The notes: generated by a model from the sequence alone, not told the origin. A stretch of DNA of 64,000 nucleotides from VGBV01 sp963813725 (GCA_963813725.1 CAWFAI010000003.1:1-64000), one strand, 5' to 3'. Counted from the first letter of the stretch, positions 26,226-35,711 are shown. Program-made: numbers and translations.

Positions 26226-27516
26226 ATGTTGAACGGGGGAGTGACTCTACGAACCATCACGGCGGCGACGGCCCTGTGCGCGCTGGTGCTCGCCTCGGCG
26301 GCCGATGCTCGCGCGGCCAACCCCGACCGGGCCTTCCGCACGCCCGTCGCCCACGGCAGCGCGGCCTCCTCGAAGGCGGTCTCCGCCGCCGGGCTGCAGG
26401 GCGGGCTGGCGCGCTACATGCGCATGGCGGGAGGCCGCAGCGGCGCCTGGGTGATGGACGCCGAGAGCGGCAAGGTGCTGTTCGCGATGGGCTCGGGGCG
26501 CAAGCTGGCCCTGGCCTCGAACACGAAGCTGTTCACGACCGCGACGGCGCTGGGGAGCTTCGGGCCCGACGGCCGCCTCGAGACTTCGGTGTGGGCCGGC
26601 GACCCGATCGACGACGGCGTCGTCAGCAAGGGGCTGTTCCTGCGCGGCGAGGCCGATCCGACCCTGCGCACGCGCGATCTGCGGAGCCTCGCCTCGAAGG
26701 TGGCCGCGGCCGGCGTCGAGAGCGTCAAGGGGGCGGTGCTCTACGACGACAGCTTCCTCGACCGCCGCGACGGCATTCCCCAGCACGGAATCGTCCCCGA
26801 CCCGCTGGGCACGCTGTCCGCGCTGACCCTCGACGGCGGCGCGGCCCGGGCCCCCGAGCGCTCGGCCGCCAAGCGCCTCGGCGACGCGCTGCGGCGGGCC
26901 GGGGTCAACGTCGGCCGCAAGATCAAGCGCGATCAGGTGCCCAGGCCTGACGAGGGCGCGGTCGAGGTCGCCGCGGTGGCCTCGCCCCCGATCTCCGACC
27001 TGGCGCGGCTCACCAACGTTCCCTCGGACAACTTCCTGGCGGAGATGCTGCTCAAGGCCGTGGGGGGCGCCTTCGGCGATCGCGGCAGCACCAGCGAGGG
27101 TGTCTCGGTCGTGCGCGAGTTCGCCGCGGATCGCGGCGCGTCCTTCAAGGGCGAGAACGGCTCGGGCCTGAGCCGCCGTGACAGGGCCTCGCCCGCCTCG
27201 GTCGGAGCGCTGCTGCGCTCGTTGCTCGATGACGACGGCGCCGAGGAGAAGGAGCTGCGCGAGGCCTTCATCCAGTCCCTGGCCGTGGCCGGGCGCAGCG
27301 GCACCCTGGCGGGGCGCATGCGCGGCGGCGCGGCGGCGGGACGCTGCGCGGCCAAGACGGGGACCCTGACCGGCGTCAGCGCCCTCTCGGGCTACTGCTT
27401 CCGCGCAGACGGCGAGGCGACGGTGTTCTCAATCCTCAACAACCGCGTCGATACCACCAGGGCGCGGGCTGCCCAGGACCGGCATGGCCGCCCTGATCGC
27501 GCGGTACACGCCCTAA
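26226..27516 (+). CDS. dacB: D-alanyl-D-alanine carboxypeptidase/endopeptidase (PBP4 type), frame broken near the end
   Basis: Periplasmic penicillin-binding protein that trims cell-wall peptides. Signal peptide at residues about 9-28. The serine motif SNTK (in ALASNTKLFTT), the SDN motif (PSDNFLAEML) and KTG (AKTGTLTGVS) are all present. The last 12 codons need one G removed at 27481-27482 to give AQDRMAALIARYTP and the TAA at 27514-27516; the uncorrected frame runs on to 27923. The start is ATG 26226, or GTG 26241, which has a G-rich leader. It converges on the RTX-like gene with a 7-nt gap. Confidence 0.9.
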
Positions 27517-27523
27517 ACGGCGG

Positions 27524-28360
27524 TCAGGACTTCTTCTTGCCCTTGCCCTTGCCCTTGGGCTGGCGGCAGCCGCTGGGCCGCGGGTCGTGGCGGTCGGTGG
27601 TCGCCTGCTGGCGCTTGCCCGCGCCGCAGGAGATCCGGGGGTCGCGGAAGCCGTCGCGCGCCAGCAGCACGTCGTTCTGGGGGCCGCCGAACATCAGGTC
27701 GCGACCCTTCTGGCCGAAGAGGGCATCGCGGCCCTTGCCGCCGTTGAGGGTGTCGTTGCCGGTGAAGCCGATCAGCCCGTCCGACCCGTTGCCCCCGAAC
27801 AGCGCGTCGTCACCGGACCATCCCGCGACCGTGTCGCGGCCCCGGTCGCCGCGCAGCACGTCGTCGCCGAGGCCGCCGCGCAGCACGTCGGCGCCGGCCT
27901 GGCCGCGCAGCTCGGCCGCGTAGCGGGCCGGCACGCCGTCGCCCTTGCCGGCGTTCAGCACCATCACGTCGTCGCCGTCGCCGAGCGCCGCCGCGATCGA
28001 GATCACCGGCCGCGCGTCGCACGAGACCGCGATCGCGCTGACCGCGGCGCAGTCGACACCGAGGGGCAGGACGCCGCCGGCGTCCTCGACCACGAAGCGG
28101 TCGCTGACGCCGCCGAAGCCGGCCTCGGCCGCGGTGCGATAGCGGACCTCGACGCCGCTCGGGGTGCCGGGGATCCCATCGACTCGGAGCTGCCCGGCAT
28201 TGAACTTGCCGGCACCGACCTGGACCACGGATGAGTTCGCCGCCGGCGGCGGCTGGGAGCGGCGAAGCGCCGCGAGCGCGAGCAGCGACACGACCGCGGC
28301 GAGGCGGCGGCTGAGCAGGGGCACGCGATGTACCGGCGGTGAGGACGTCCCTGGCCTCAT
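27524..28360 (-). CDS. RTX-like calcium-binding repeat protein
   Basis: 278 aa with a basic N-terminus and a hydrophobic stretch (LAAVVSLLALAAL) that fits a signal peptide. Residues about 145-240 contain six to seven imperfect GGxGxDxL nonapeptides (RGGLGDDVLRG, NGGKGRDALFG, FGGNGSDGLIG), which form Ca2+-binding beta rolls. The C-terminus ends in a Lys/Gly-rich tail (KGKGKGKKKS). Extracellular adhesion or structural role likely. No protease or lipase domain accompanies the repeats. Confidence 0.8.
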   Translation of the reverse strand: MRPGTSSPPVHRVPLLSRRLAAVVSLLALAALRRSQPPPAANSSVVQVGAGKFNAGQLRVDGIPGTPSGVEVRYRTAAEAGFGGVSDRFVVEDAGGVLPLGVDCAAVSAIAVSCDARPVISIAAALGDGDDVMVLNAGKGDGVPARYAAELRGQAGADVLRGGLGDDVLRGDRGRDTVAGWSGDDALFGGNGSDGLIGFTGNDTLNGGKGRDALFGQKGRDLMFGGPQNDVLLARDGFRDPRISCGAGKRQQATTDRHDPRPSGCRQPKGKGKGKKKS

Positions 28361-28412
28361 GGGTCGCTGAATCTAACCCGATTGGGGGCGAAAGTAGCGT
28401 TCACCCCGACGG

Positions 28413-30431
28413 CTAGGAGACGAGTTTCTTGAGCCCGCCCTCGTCCAGCACGTCCCTGCCCAGCTCCTCGGCCTTGGCCAGCTTCGTGCCCGGGCTGTCG
28501 CCCGCGACGACGTAGTCGGTCTTCTTCGAGACCGAGTTCACGACCTTGCCCCCCGCGCGCTTGATCAGCTTGGTCGCCTGCTCGCGCGAGAGGTTCGGCA
28601 GCGTCCCGGTGAGGACGATCGTCTTGCCCTCCAGCGGCCCGCCCTGCCGGCGCCGCTCGGAGGCGTCCAGCTCCATCCGCAGGCCCGCCTTGCCCAGCCG
28701 CCCGATCAGCTCCTCGGCCCGCTCCTCGTGCAGCTCCTCGAAGACCTGCTCGGCCAGCACCGGTCCGATCCCCTCCGCCTCCTCGATCTGCTCGGGCTGG
28801 GCGGCCAGCAGGGCCTCCATGGTCCCGAAGTGCTCGGCGAGCGACTCGGCGTTGACGTATCCCACGCCGGGAATCCCGAGTGCGTAGAGCACCCGCGAGA
28901 AGGGCATCCGCTTGGCGTCCTCGATCTCCTTCATCAGGTTCTCTGCCGAGATCTCCCCGAACCCCTCCAGCTCCGCCACCCGCTCGGCCGTGAGGTCGAA
29001 GATGGAGGCCGCGTCGGTGATCAGACCCTCCTGCAGGAAGCGCATCGCGTTCTTCTCGCCCAGGCCCTCGATCTCGAGCGCGCCGCGGAAGTGCTTGATC
29101 AGCTGGAATTGCTGGCCGGGGCAGCCGGCCCGGTTCGGGCAGATCGTGAACACGCCGTCGCCGGGCTTCACCGTCGCCGTCCCGCACAACGGGCACTTCT
29201 TGGGCGGCTTCGCCTTGCGGAGCCTTCTCCCCTTGCGCTTCTGGATCACCGGCGAGACGACCTGCGGGATCACGTCACCGGCCCGCAGCACGACCACCTC
29301 GTCCCCCTCGCGCACGTCCTTGCGCTCCAGGTCCTCCTCGTTGTGCAGGGTCGCGGTGCTGACGGTGACGCCGCTGACGTGGACCGGCTCCAGCATCGCG
29401 AACGGCAGCAGGTGGCCCGTCCGCCCCACGTTCCAGACGATCTTGTTGAGCTTGGTGGTCGCGGTTGAAGGCGGGAACTTCCAGGCGACCGCCCAGCGTG
29501 GCTCGCGGCCGGCCACCCCCAGCTCGCGCTGCAGTCCCCGGTCGTCGACCTTGACCACGACCCCGTCGATCTCGAAGTCGAGCTGGTCGCGGCGGTCCTC
29601 CCACCAGCGGCACCGCTTCGCGACCTCGTCGACTCCCTTGTGCGTCTTCACCTGGTCGTTGACGGGGAAGCCGCGCTCACGGAGCCACTCGAGCATCTCG
29701 CTGTGGCTGTCGGGCTCCCAGCCGCCGCGGGCGCCGATGCCGTACGTCCACAGCGACAGCGGCCGAGACGCGGTGATCCTGGGGTCGAGCTGGCGCAACG
29801 ATCCGGCGGCGGAGTTCCGGGGGTTGGCGAAGGTCGGCTCGCCGGCCTCCGCGCGCTGGGCGTTGAGCTCGGCGAAGGCGGCGATGGGCAGGTAGACCTC
29901 GCCCCTGACCTCGACAAGCTCCGGTGCGTCGGTGATCTTCTTTGGGATCGCGTCGATGGTCCGGAGGTTCTGGGTCACGTCCTCCCCGACGCGCCCGTCG
30001 CCGCGCGTGGCGCCGCGGGTGAACCCTCCGCCCTCGTAGGTGAGCGAGATCGCCAGCCCGTCCACCTTGGGCTCGGTCACGTAGCGGATCTGGCGCCCGG
30101 AGATGTCGAGGCGCTCGAGCTGGCGCTCGACGCGCTCTGCCCAGGCGCGAAGCTCGTCCTCGTTGCGGGCGTTGCCCAGCGACAGCATCGGCTCGGCGTG
30201 GGTGACGTGACCGAACTTCTCCAGCGGGGCGCCGCTGACGCGCTGGGTGGGCGAGTCGGGCGTGACCAGCTCGGGGTTGGCCTCCTCGATCTCGCGCAGC
30301 TCCCTGAGCAGGTCGTCGTACTCGGTGTCCGAGATCTCCGGATCGTCTCGCTCGTAGTAGAGCCGATCGTGCTTTGCGATCTCCTTGCGCAGCTGCTGCG
30401 CTCTTTTCTTGGCCGCCGCGGGCGCCGCCAT
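28413..30431 (-). CDS. ligA: NAD+-dependent DNA ligase
   Basis: 672-aa essential ligase that seals nicks in replication and repair. Adenylation lysine K122 sits in PKVDGLAIS. The Cys4 zinc finger (CPLCG and CPNRAGC, about 410-440), helix-hairpin-helix repeats and a C-terminal BRCT domain (GKTIVLTGTLP onward) complete the normal architecture. The start ATG shares one base with the surE stop (TGATG), so ligA and surE are coupled. Confidence 0.98.
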   Translation of the reverse strand: MAAPAAAKKRAQQLRKEIAKHDRLYYERDDPEISDTEYDDLLRELREIEEANPELVTPDSPTQRVSGAPLEKFGHVTHAEPMLSLGNARNEDELRAWAERVERQLERLDISGRQIRYVTEPKVDGLAISLTYEGGGFTRGATRGDGRVGEDVTQNLRTIDAIPKKITDAPELVEVRGEVYLPIAAFAELNAQRAEAGEPTFANPRNSAAGSLRQLDPRITASRPLSLWTYGIGARGGWEPDSHSEMLEWLRERGFPVNDQVKTHKGVDEVAKRCRWWEDRRDQLDFEIDGVVVKVDDRGLQRELGVAGREPRWAVAWKFPPSTATTKLNKIVWNVGRTGHLLPFAMLEPVHVSGVTVSTATLHNEEDLERKDVREGDEVVVLRAGDVIPQVVSPVIQKRKGRRLRKAKPPKKCPLCGTATVKPGDGVFTICPNRAGCPGQQFQLIKHFRGALEIEGLGEKNAMRFLQEGLITDAASIFDLTAERVAELEGFGEISAENLMKEIEDAKRMPFSRVLYALGIPGVGYVNAESLAEHFGTMEALLAAQPEQIEEAEGIGPVLAEQVFEELHEERAEELIGRLGKAGLRMELDASERRRQGGPLEGKTIVLTGTLPNLSREQATKLIKRAGGKVVNSVSKKTDYVVAGDSPGTKLAKAEELGRDVLDEGGLKKLVS

Positions 30432-31237
30432 CAGCGGGCGGCCGCCAGCATCGCGTCGAAGTCCCAGCCGCGCAAGCGGTCGAGCCCGGAGTGGTCGGTG
30501 AGATCGAAGTGAACCGGCGTGACCGCGATCCGCCCGTTGGCGATCGCCGAGAGGTCAGAGCCCTCCTCATCCTCGAACGAGGGCTCGAAGCCGTAGATCT
30601 GGTACCTGCGCCGCCCGCTGTCGGGGTCCTCTTCCACCAGCTTCAGCTCGTCGTTGTACAGGCGCTTGCCGAGGTGGGTGACCTCGATACCGCTCGGCGT
30701 GCCCGCGGGGCAGTTGACGTTGATCAGGGTGTCGGCGGGAAGCGGCTCGCGCGCGACCCGCTCGACCAGCTGTGCAGCGAACGCCGCCGCGACCGAGAAG
30801 TCGAAGTCCCGCCCGAGGTGGAAGTCCATCTCCCGGCGCCCCGACTGCTGGCTGATCGCGATCGCCGGGATCCCCAGCACGATCCCCTCCAAGGCGGCGG
30901 CCACGGTCCCCGAGTAGGTGATGTCGTCGCCCAGATTGGCGCCGTGGTTGATGCCCGAGACGATCAGCTCCGGCCGCTCGCCGATCAGCCCCAGCTCGGC
31001 GAAGCGCACGCAGTCCACCGGCGTGCCGTCGCAGGCGTAGCCGTTGCCGCCGTCATCGAAGCCGATCTCCTCCACCCACAGCGGCGAGCGGGTGGTGATG
31101 CTGCGCGCGGTCGCGCTGCGGTTGGAGTCGGGCGCGACGACGTTCACCTCCAGGTCGGGCACGGCGACCAGCGCCCGGCGCAGCTCCTGCAGGCCCTTGG
31201 CGGCGATGCCGTCGTCGTTTGTGATCAGTACGCGCAT
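30431..31237 (-). CDS. surE: 5'/3'-nucleotidase SurE
   Basis: 268 aa. Stress-survival nucleoside monophosphatase. N-terminal MRVLITNDDGI contributes the metal-binding NDD; SGINHGANLGDDITYSGTV is the second signature with Asn and the metal site. The length is the common 250-270. First gene of the surE-ligA pair. Confidence 0.96.
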   Translation of the reverse strand: MRVLITNDDGIAAKGLQELRRALVAVPDLEVNVVAPDSNRSATARSITTRSPLWVEEIGFDDGGNGYACDGTPVDCVRFAELGLIGERPELIVSGINHGANLGDDITYSGTVAAALEGIVLGIPAIAISQQSGRREMDFHLGRDFDFSVAAAFAAQLVERVAREPLPADTLINVNCPAGTPSGIEVTHLGKRLYNDELKLVEEDPDSGRRRYQIYGFEPSFEDEEGSDLSAIANGRIAVTPVHFDLTDHSGLDRLRGWDFDAMLAAAR

Positions 31238-31310
31238 CAGGTGACTCCTGCTCGATTCTAGGTCGGTCGCTCCCGGCCCCCGGTGGCTGACGCCCGGTGC
31301 CCGGAATCGC

Positions 31311-32096
31311 TCACTTACGGTCTCGTTCGTAGCTCACGGAGGCGAGGAACAGGCCGTGAGGGCGGGCGGTGTCGCCGGCGGCCTCGCGGGGCGCGCCGCC
31401 CAAGAGGGCGACGAACTCCTCGAGCGGCCTGCGGCCCGCCCCCACCTCGAGCATGGTGCCCACGAGCACCCGCACCATGTTGCGCATGAACGCGTCGGCC
31501 TCGATCCAGAATTCCAACAGCTCTGTCCCCTCGCGCGTGCGGCGCTCGTGCCCGAGCGCCCGGCCCCGCCTCCACTCCGCCGCGAGCACCTCGCGCTCGA
31601 AGCGGACGTGCTCGGTCTGGGTCGGGGTGAAGGCGGTGAAGTCGCGCCTCCCGACGAGCGCCTCGGCACAGCGCTCGAGCAGGCCCGGATAGAGCTTGTG
31701 CGGCCAGAACAGCGACAGCCCGCGCTCGAACGGGCTCGGCGCCGGGGCGGCCAGCACCCGGTAGCAATAGGTGCGCGAGACCGCGTCCCGGCGCGCGTCG
31801 AAGCCGTCGGGCGCGCGCGCGGCGCTCCAGACCGTGAGGTCGTCGCCGGTGAGCGCGTTCAGCGCGCGGGCGAGCGAATCCGGCGGCTCCGCGCCGTCCA
31901 GCGCGAAGCTTGCGACCTGACCCCAGGCGTGAACGCCCGCGTCGGTGCGGCCCGCGACAGTCAGCTTCGGCGAGTCCCCCAGCACCTGCGACAGGGCGCC
32001 CTCCAGCTCCTCCTGCACGGTGCGCTCTCCCGGCTGGGTAGCCCAGCCCGCGAAGCCGGCGCCGTGGTAGGCGAGGTCAAGACGCACGATCATCAT
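31311..32096 (-). CDS. truA: tRNA pseudouridine(38-40) synthase
   Basis: 261 aa; makes pseudouridine at positions 38-40 of the anticodon stem. The catalytic Asp lies in GRTDAGVHAWGQVA. FWIEADAFMRNMVRVLVGTMLEVG is the conserved C-terminal core. Starts at 32096 or at a second ATG 3 nt on. Normal TruA often sits after rplQ; here it is 2.3 kb before the rplQ 3' end, separated by plus-strand genes, a remnant of the common alpha-operon arrangement. Confidence 0.96.
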   Translation of the reverse strand: MMIVRLDLAYHGAGFAGWATQPGERTVQEELEGALSQVLGDSPKLTVAGRTDAGVHAWGQVASFALDGAEPPDSLARALNALTGDDLTVWSAARAPDGFDARRDAVSRTYCYRVLAAPAPSPFERGLSLFWPHKLYPGLLERCAEALVGRRDFTAFTPTQTEHVRFEREVLAAEWRRGRALGHERRTREGTELLEFWIEADAFMRNMVRVLVGTMLEVGAGRRPLEEFVALLGGAPREAAGDTARPHGLFLASVSYERDRK

Positions 32097-32119
32097 CGAA
32101 TCGGCGAGACTATTGGGCT

Positions 32120-32383
32120 ATGGCTCCCCCGATGGCCGACGATCCGGCCTCGATCCAGCAGGAGGAGGCTCGCGAGGAGCTCCGCGACGAGATGCACAGG
32201 CGCGGCGCCTCGAACGTCGGCTACGAGGTGTTCGACTTCATCGCCATCGCCTTGGCGATAGTCGGCGGCGCGATCGCCTTCGAGACGATCGACAACTGGT
32301 CGCAGTGGGTCGTCCTGGGCGCGATCATCTTCACCCTGATCGGCTTCATGATCGCGCTCAGCCCCAACCGCCGCGGGGCCTAG
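32120..32383 (+). CDS. Small two-span membrane protein, copy 1
   Basis: 87 aa. A charged N-terminal helix (QQEEAREELRDEMHRRG) precedes two spans: YEVFDFIAIALAIVGGAIAF and WVVLGAIIFTLIGFMIALS, ending SPNRRGA. A paralogue follows 80 nt downstream. No family recognised. The ATG at 32120 or 32132 could start. Confidence 0.65.
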   Translation: MAPPMADDPASIQQEEAREELRDEMHRRGASNVGYEVFDFIAIALAIVGGAIAFETIDNWSQWVVLGAIIFTLIGFMIALSPNRRGA

Positions 32384-32409
32384 GCACGACTGTGCGCGCT
32401 CTCACGGTC

Positions 32410-32438
32410 TCGAAGCCGCCGGTACGCGTAGGCTTCGA
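32410..32438 (+). repeat. Inverted repeat between the two small membrane genes
   Basis: TCGAAGCC (32410-32417), 13-nt loop, GGCTTCGA (32431-32438): a perfect 8-bp stem in the leader of the second gene. GGT/ACC flanks (32406-32408 and 32438-32440) could extend it around a bulged C. Either a terminator of copy 1 or an RNA-level control element for copy 2; the GGAGGAG ribosome site follows 12 nt later. Confidence 0.5.
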
Positions 32439-32463
32439 CCACAAGTTCACGGAGGAGAGATAG

Positions 32464-32712
32464 ATGGGCAACCTCGACGTCACCCAGCGCAACCAGTTCG
32501 AGCGCAGCACCCTTTCCGACACCAGCGGCATGCGCCACGGCTCCGAGCGCGGCGCCGCGATCTACACGGTCGTCGCCCTGATCATCGGGATCGCGCTGTG
32601 CGTGGTCGCCGTGATGACCATCGAGAGCTGGGCCCAGTGGCTCGTGCTCGGCGTGATCATCGTGACCATGATCGGCTTCATGATCGCGGTCAGCCCCAAC
32701 CGCCGGGGCTGA
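32464..32712 (+). CDS. Small two-span membrane protein, copy 2
   Basis: 82 aa, with a strong GGAGGAG 6 nt before the ATG. The N-terminal 28 residues are polar and unlike copy 1, but the C-terminal half is closely similar: ESWAQWLVLGVIIVTMIGFM against DNWSQWVVLGAIIFTLIGFM, both ending in (A)V/LSPNRRG. This is a tandem duplication with divergence of the N-terminus. Function unknown; size and topology fit a stress or envelope peptide, but that is only a guess. Confidence 0.7.
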   Translation: MGNLDVTQRNQFERSTLSDTSGMRHGSERGAAIYTVVALIIGIALCVVAVMTIESWAQWLVLGVIIVTMIGFMIAVSPNRRG

Positions 32713-32736
32713 GCAGCACCGGGCGCCGGTGCGCCT

Positions 32737-33177
32737 GTGAGCGCGCGGTCGGATCAGCTCACGTTGGAGATGAAGCGCGTCGTCGGGGCCGCTAGGCCGG
32801 CCGTGTTCCGCGCGTTCAGCGAGCCGGTCGAGCTGAGGAAATGGTGGGGGCCGGCTGGGTTCGCCGTCCCGAGCCTCGAATTCGAGCCTCGAGCCGGAGC
32901 GGGATACCGGATCGAGATGCAGCCACCCGATGCGGACGCGTTCTTCCTGACCGGGCAGTTCCGCGAGGTGGAGCCACCGGCGCGCCTCAGCTTCACGTTC
33001 GCATGGGAGGACCCCCATCCCGACGACGTCGAAACCCTCGTCGAGCTGTCGTTCGAAGACGTCGGCGGGTCCACGGAGGTGGGCCTGACCCAGGGCTCGT
33101 TCAAGACCGAGGAGCGCCGCGCCCTTCACACAGACGGCTGGGGCGACAGCTTTGACAAGCTCGAGCGGCTCTTCTGA
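32737..33177 (+). CDS. SRPBCC (AHSA1-like) domain protein
   Basis: 146 aa with START/Bet v1-like fold: VVGAARPAVFRAFSEPVELRKWWGP is the AHSA1 N-terminal signature, and the helix at the end (TDGWGDSFDKLERLF) is typical. These bind hydrophobic ligands. GTG start at 32737. It converges on rplQ with an 89-nt gap holding hairpins. Confidence 0.85.
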   Translation: MSARSDQLTLEMKRVVGAARPAVFRAFSEPVELRKWWGPAGFAVPSLEFEPRAGAGYRIEMQPPDADAFFLTGQFREVEPPARLSFTFAWEDPHPDDVETLVELSFEDVGGSTEVGLTQGSFKTEERRALHTDGWGDSFDKLERLF

Positions 33178-33180
33178 GCC

Positions 33181-33199
33181 GCCCCGCATCAGTCGGGGC
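33181..33199. terminator. Hairpin between SRPBCC gene and rplQ
   Basis: GCCCCG (33181-33186), 7-nt loop, CGGGGC (33194-33199). A second inverted repeat GGCCAC (33206-33211)/GTGGCC (33251-33256) lies beside it. The position between converging stops supports a bidirectional terminator ending the alpha operon on the minus strand. Confidence 0.5.
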
Positions 33200-33266
33200 C
33201 GTAGCGGCCACCTGAATCAGTCGCGGCGCTGGCGCGCCGCTCGAGAGAGAGTGGCCTGACGGCCCC

Positions 33267-33620
33267 TCAGACCAGCTCGAGGAAGACCATCTCGGCCGAG
33301 TCGCTGCGCCTGGGGCCGAGCTTGACGATGCGCGTGTAGCCGCCGTTGCGGGAGCTGTAGCGGGGCGCGATCTCCTCGAACAGCTTGTGCACCGCGAACT
33401 TGTCCTGGTTCAGCTGGCTCAGGGCCTGGCGCCGCGCGTGCAGGTCGCCGCGCTTGGCGAGCGTGATCAGCTTCTCGAACTCGGGCCGGAGCGCCTTGGC
33501 CTTCGGCTGGGTCGTACGGATGCGCTCGTGCTCGATCAGCTGCTTGCTCATCGTGCGCAGCATCGAGCGGCGGTGGGCCGCGTCGCGGCTGAGCTTGCCT
33601 TTCTTCTTCGCGTGGCGCAT
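33267..33620 (-). CDS. rplQ: 50S ribosomal protein L17
   Basis: 117 aa; the N-terminus MRHAKKKGKLSRDAAHRRSM is the family signature and the length is the short bacterial form. Last gene of the alpha operon, 42 nt after rpoA, as in most bacteria. Confidence 0.98.
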   Translation of the reverse strand: MRHAKKKGKLSRDAAHRRSMLRTMSKQLIEHERIRTTQPKAKALRPEFEKLITLAKRGDLHARRQALSQLNQDKFAVHKLFEEIAPRYSSRNGGYTRIVKLGPRRSDSAEMVFLELV

Positions 33621-33662
33621 GCGTCAGGGCCCTCTTGGCTCGCGTGAGCTCGGGCCGGGAGG

Positions 33663-34655
33663 TTACTCGGCGCGCAGCCCCAGGCCGCGGGCGCGGAGCG
33701 TCTCCTGGACCTCCTCGATCGACTTGCGGCCGAAGTTCGGGATCGCGTTCAGCTCCGACTCCGACTTGCGGACAAGCTCGCCGACGGTCTGGATGCCGGC
33801 CCGCTTGAGGCAGTTGTAGGAGCGCACGCCCAGCTCCAGCTCCTCGATCAGGATCTCGTCGAGCCCGTCGGCGCCCGGCACCGGGGCCGCCTCGGCAGTG
33901 CCGGCGCCTGCGCCGTCCCCCGCCGCGAGCGCCACCGCGCCCTCTCCGCGCAGCTCGTCGACGCGGTCGGCCGTGGTGAAGATCGCCAGGCTCTTGATCA
34001 GGATCTCGGCCGCGTCGCGCAGCGCCGCGCCGGGCTCGATCGAGCCGTCGGTCTCGACCTCGAGCGAAAGCTTGTCGAAGTCGGTGCGCTGGCCGACCCG
34101 GGCGGTGTCCACGTTGTAGGCCGCCCGGCGGATCGGCGAGAAGATCGAGTCGATCGGGACGACCCCGATCGGCTTGTCCTCGGACTTGTTCTCGTCGGCC
34201 GGCGAGTAGCCGCGGCCGCGCCCGATCGTGAGGTACATCTCGAGCTTGGTCTTCTTCTCGAGCGTCGCGATCGGGGCGTCCGGGTTGAGGATCTCGACGC
34301 CCGCGGGCAGGTCGATGTCCTTCGCCTTCACCTCTCCGGGGCCGGTCGCCACCAGCGGCGTCTCGACCTCGTCGGCGTCCGTGTGCATGCGAACGACGAT
34401 GTCCTTCAGGTTGAGGACGAGGTCGGTGACGTCCTCCTTCAGGCCCGGGATGGTTGAGAACTCGTGCGCGACCCCCTCGATGCGGACGCTCGTGATCGCG
34501 GCGCCGCCGAGCGAGCTCAGCAACACGCGCCGGAGGCTGTTTCCGAACGTGTAACCGAAGCCCTTGTCGAGGGGCTCGATCGTGAACGTTCCCTTGTTTT
34601 CCTCCACGTCGTCGGCGGAGATCTTCGGGACTTGAAACTCGGGCAGGGTGGTCAT
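33663..34655 (-). CDS. rpoA: RNA polymerase subunit alpha
   Basis: 330 aa. The N-terminal assembly domain (about 20-235) is joined by an Ala/Gly-rich linker (residues about 240-265) to the C-terminal DNA-binding domain (LGVRSYNCLKRAGIQTVGEL, FGRKSIEEVQETL). Core polymerase subunit that nucleates enzyme assembly and contacts UP elements. Located between rpsD and rplQ. Confidence 0.98.
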   Translation of the reverse strand: MTTLPEFQVPKISADDVEENKGTFTIEPLDKGFGYTFGNSLRRVLLSSLGGAAITSVRIEGVAHEFSTIPGLKEDVTDLVLNLKDIVVRMHTDADEVETPLVATGPGEVKAKDIDLPAGVEILNPDAPIATLEKKTKLEMYLTIGRGRGYSPADENKSEDKPIGVVPIDSIFSPIRRAAYNVDTARVGQRTDFDKLSLEVETDGSIEPGAALRDAAEILIKSLAIFTTADRVDELRGEGAVALAAGDGAGAGTAEAAPVPGADGLDEILIEELELGVRSYNCLKRAGIQTVGELVRKSESELNAIPNFGRKSIEEVQETLRARGLGLRAE

Positions 34656-34687
34656 CGCACTTCCTTCTTTTCGGTTCTAAGTCGGGA

Positions 34688-35308
34688 TTACTTCGAGTAC
34701 AGCTCGACGATGAGCTGTTCCTCGACCGGCGCCGAGATCTCGCTGCGCTCGGGCAGCCTCAGCACCTTGGCGGTGAGCGCGTCGTGGTCGGCCTGGAGCC
34801 AGGCCGGGACCCCCGAGGTGAGCTCGGTGGCTCCCCGGACGATGTCCGTGGCCGGACTGCCCGCCTTGATGGCGATCACGTCGTCGGGCTTCACCTGGTA
34901 AGAGGGGATGTCCACGCGACGGCCGTTGACGGTCCAGTGGCCGTGGCGAACCAGCTGGCGGGCTTGGCGGCGCGAGGCCGCAAAGCCCAGGCGCACCAGC
35001 ACGTTGTCAAGCCGGCATTCGAGCAGGCGCAGCAGGTTCTCGCCCGTCACGCCCTCCATGCGGGTCGCGCGGTCGTAATAGCCGCGGAACTGCTTCTCCA
35101 GCACCTGGTAGTAGCGGCGGGCCTTCTGCTTCTCGCGCAACTGCACGCGGTATTCGGACTGGCGCATGCGCCCGCGGCCGTGCTCGCCGGGCGGATAGGA
35201 GCGGCGCTCGACGCCGCACTTGTCGGTGAAGCAGCGGGAGCCCTTCAGGAACAGCTTCTGGCCCTCGCGGCGGCACTGCTTGCACTGGGGAGAGGTGTCG
35301 CGAGCCAC
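34688..35308 (-). CDS. rpsD: 30S ribosomal protein S4
   Basis: 206 aa. N-terminal cysteines CKQC and C-x4-C further on (SRCFTDKC) make this the zinc-binding form. The S4 RNA-binding domain (RLDNVLVRLGFAASRRQARQ) is intact. GTG start shares a base with the rpsK stop (TAGTG). In many bacteria S4 represses its own operon; no leader pseudoknot could be confirmed. Confidence 0.98.
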   Translation of the reverse strand: MARDTSPQCKQCRREGQKLFLKGSRCFTDKCGVERRSYPPGEHGRGRMRQSEYRVQLREKQKARRYYQVLEKQFRGYYDRATRMEGVTGENLLRLLECRLDNVLVRLGFAASRRQARQLVRHGHWTVNGRRVDIPSYQVKPDDVIAIKAGSPATDIVRGATELTSGVPAWLQADHDALTAKVLRLPERSEISAPVEEQLIVELYSK

Positions 35309-35694
35309 TAGACGCGCCTCCGCTTCCTGGGCCGGCAGCCGTTGTGGGCCTGGGGGGTGACGTCCTTGACGGTGGTCACGTCGAGGCCGGCGGCCTGAAG
35401 CGAGCGGATCGCCGTCTCGCGGCCCGAACCGGCGCCCTTGGCGAAGACCTCGACCTTCTCCAGGCCGTGCTCCATGCCCTTCTTGGCGGCGGCGTCAGCG
35501 GTCACCTGGGCGGCGAACGGCGTGCTCTTGCGCGAGCCCTTGAAGCCGGCGCTGCCCGCCGACTCCCACGCGATCACGTTGCCCTCGGTGTCGGTCAGGG
35601 TGACGATGGTGTTGTTGAACGAAGTCTTGATGTGGGCCTGCCCGTAGGTGACGTGCTTCTTCGCGCGGCGTCGGCCCTTCTTCGGCTGTGGCAT
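35308..35694 (-). CDS. rpsK: 30S ribosomal protein S11
   Basis: 128 aa. NNTIVTLTDTEGNVIAWESA and the C-terminal HNGCRPRKRRRV are diagnostic. It lies between rpsM (17 nt) and rpsD (1-nt overlap). Confidence 0.98.
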   Translation of the reverse strand: MPQPKKGRRRAKKHVTYGQAHIKTSFNNTIVTLTDTEGNVIAWESAGSAGFKGSRKSTPFAAQVTADAAAKKGMEHGLEKVEVFAKGAGSGRETAIRSLQAAGLDVTTVKDVTPQAHNGCRPRKRRRV

Positions 35695-35711
35695 CTAGCT
35701 GCTCCCCCTGC

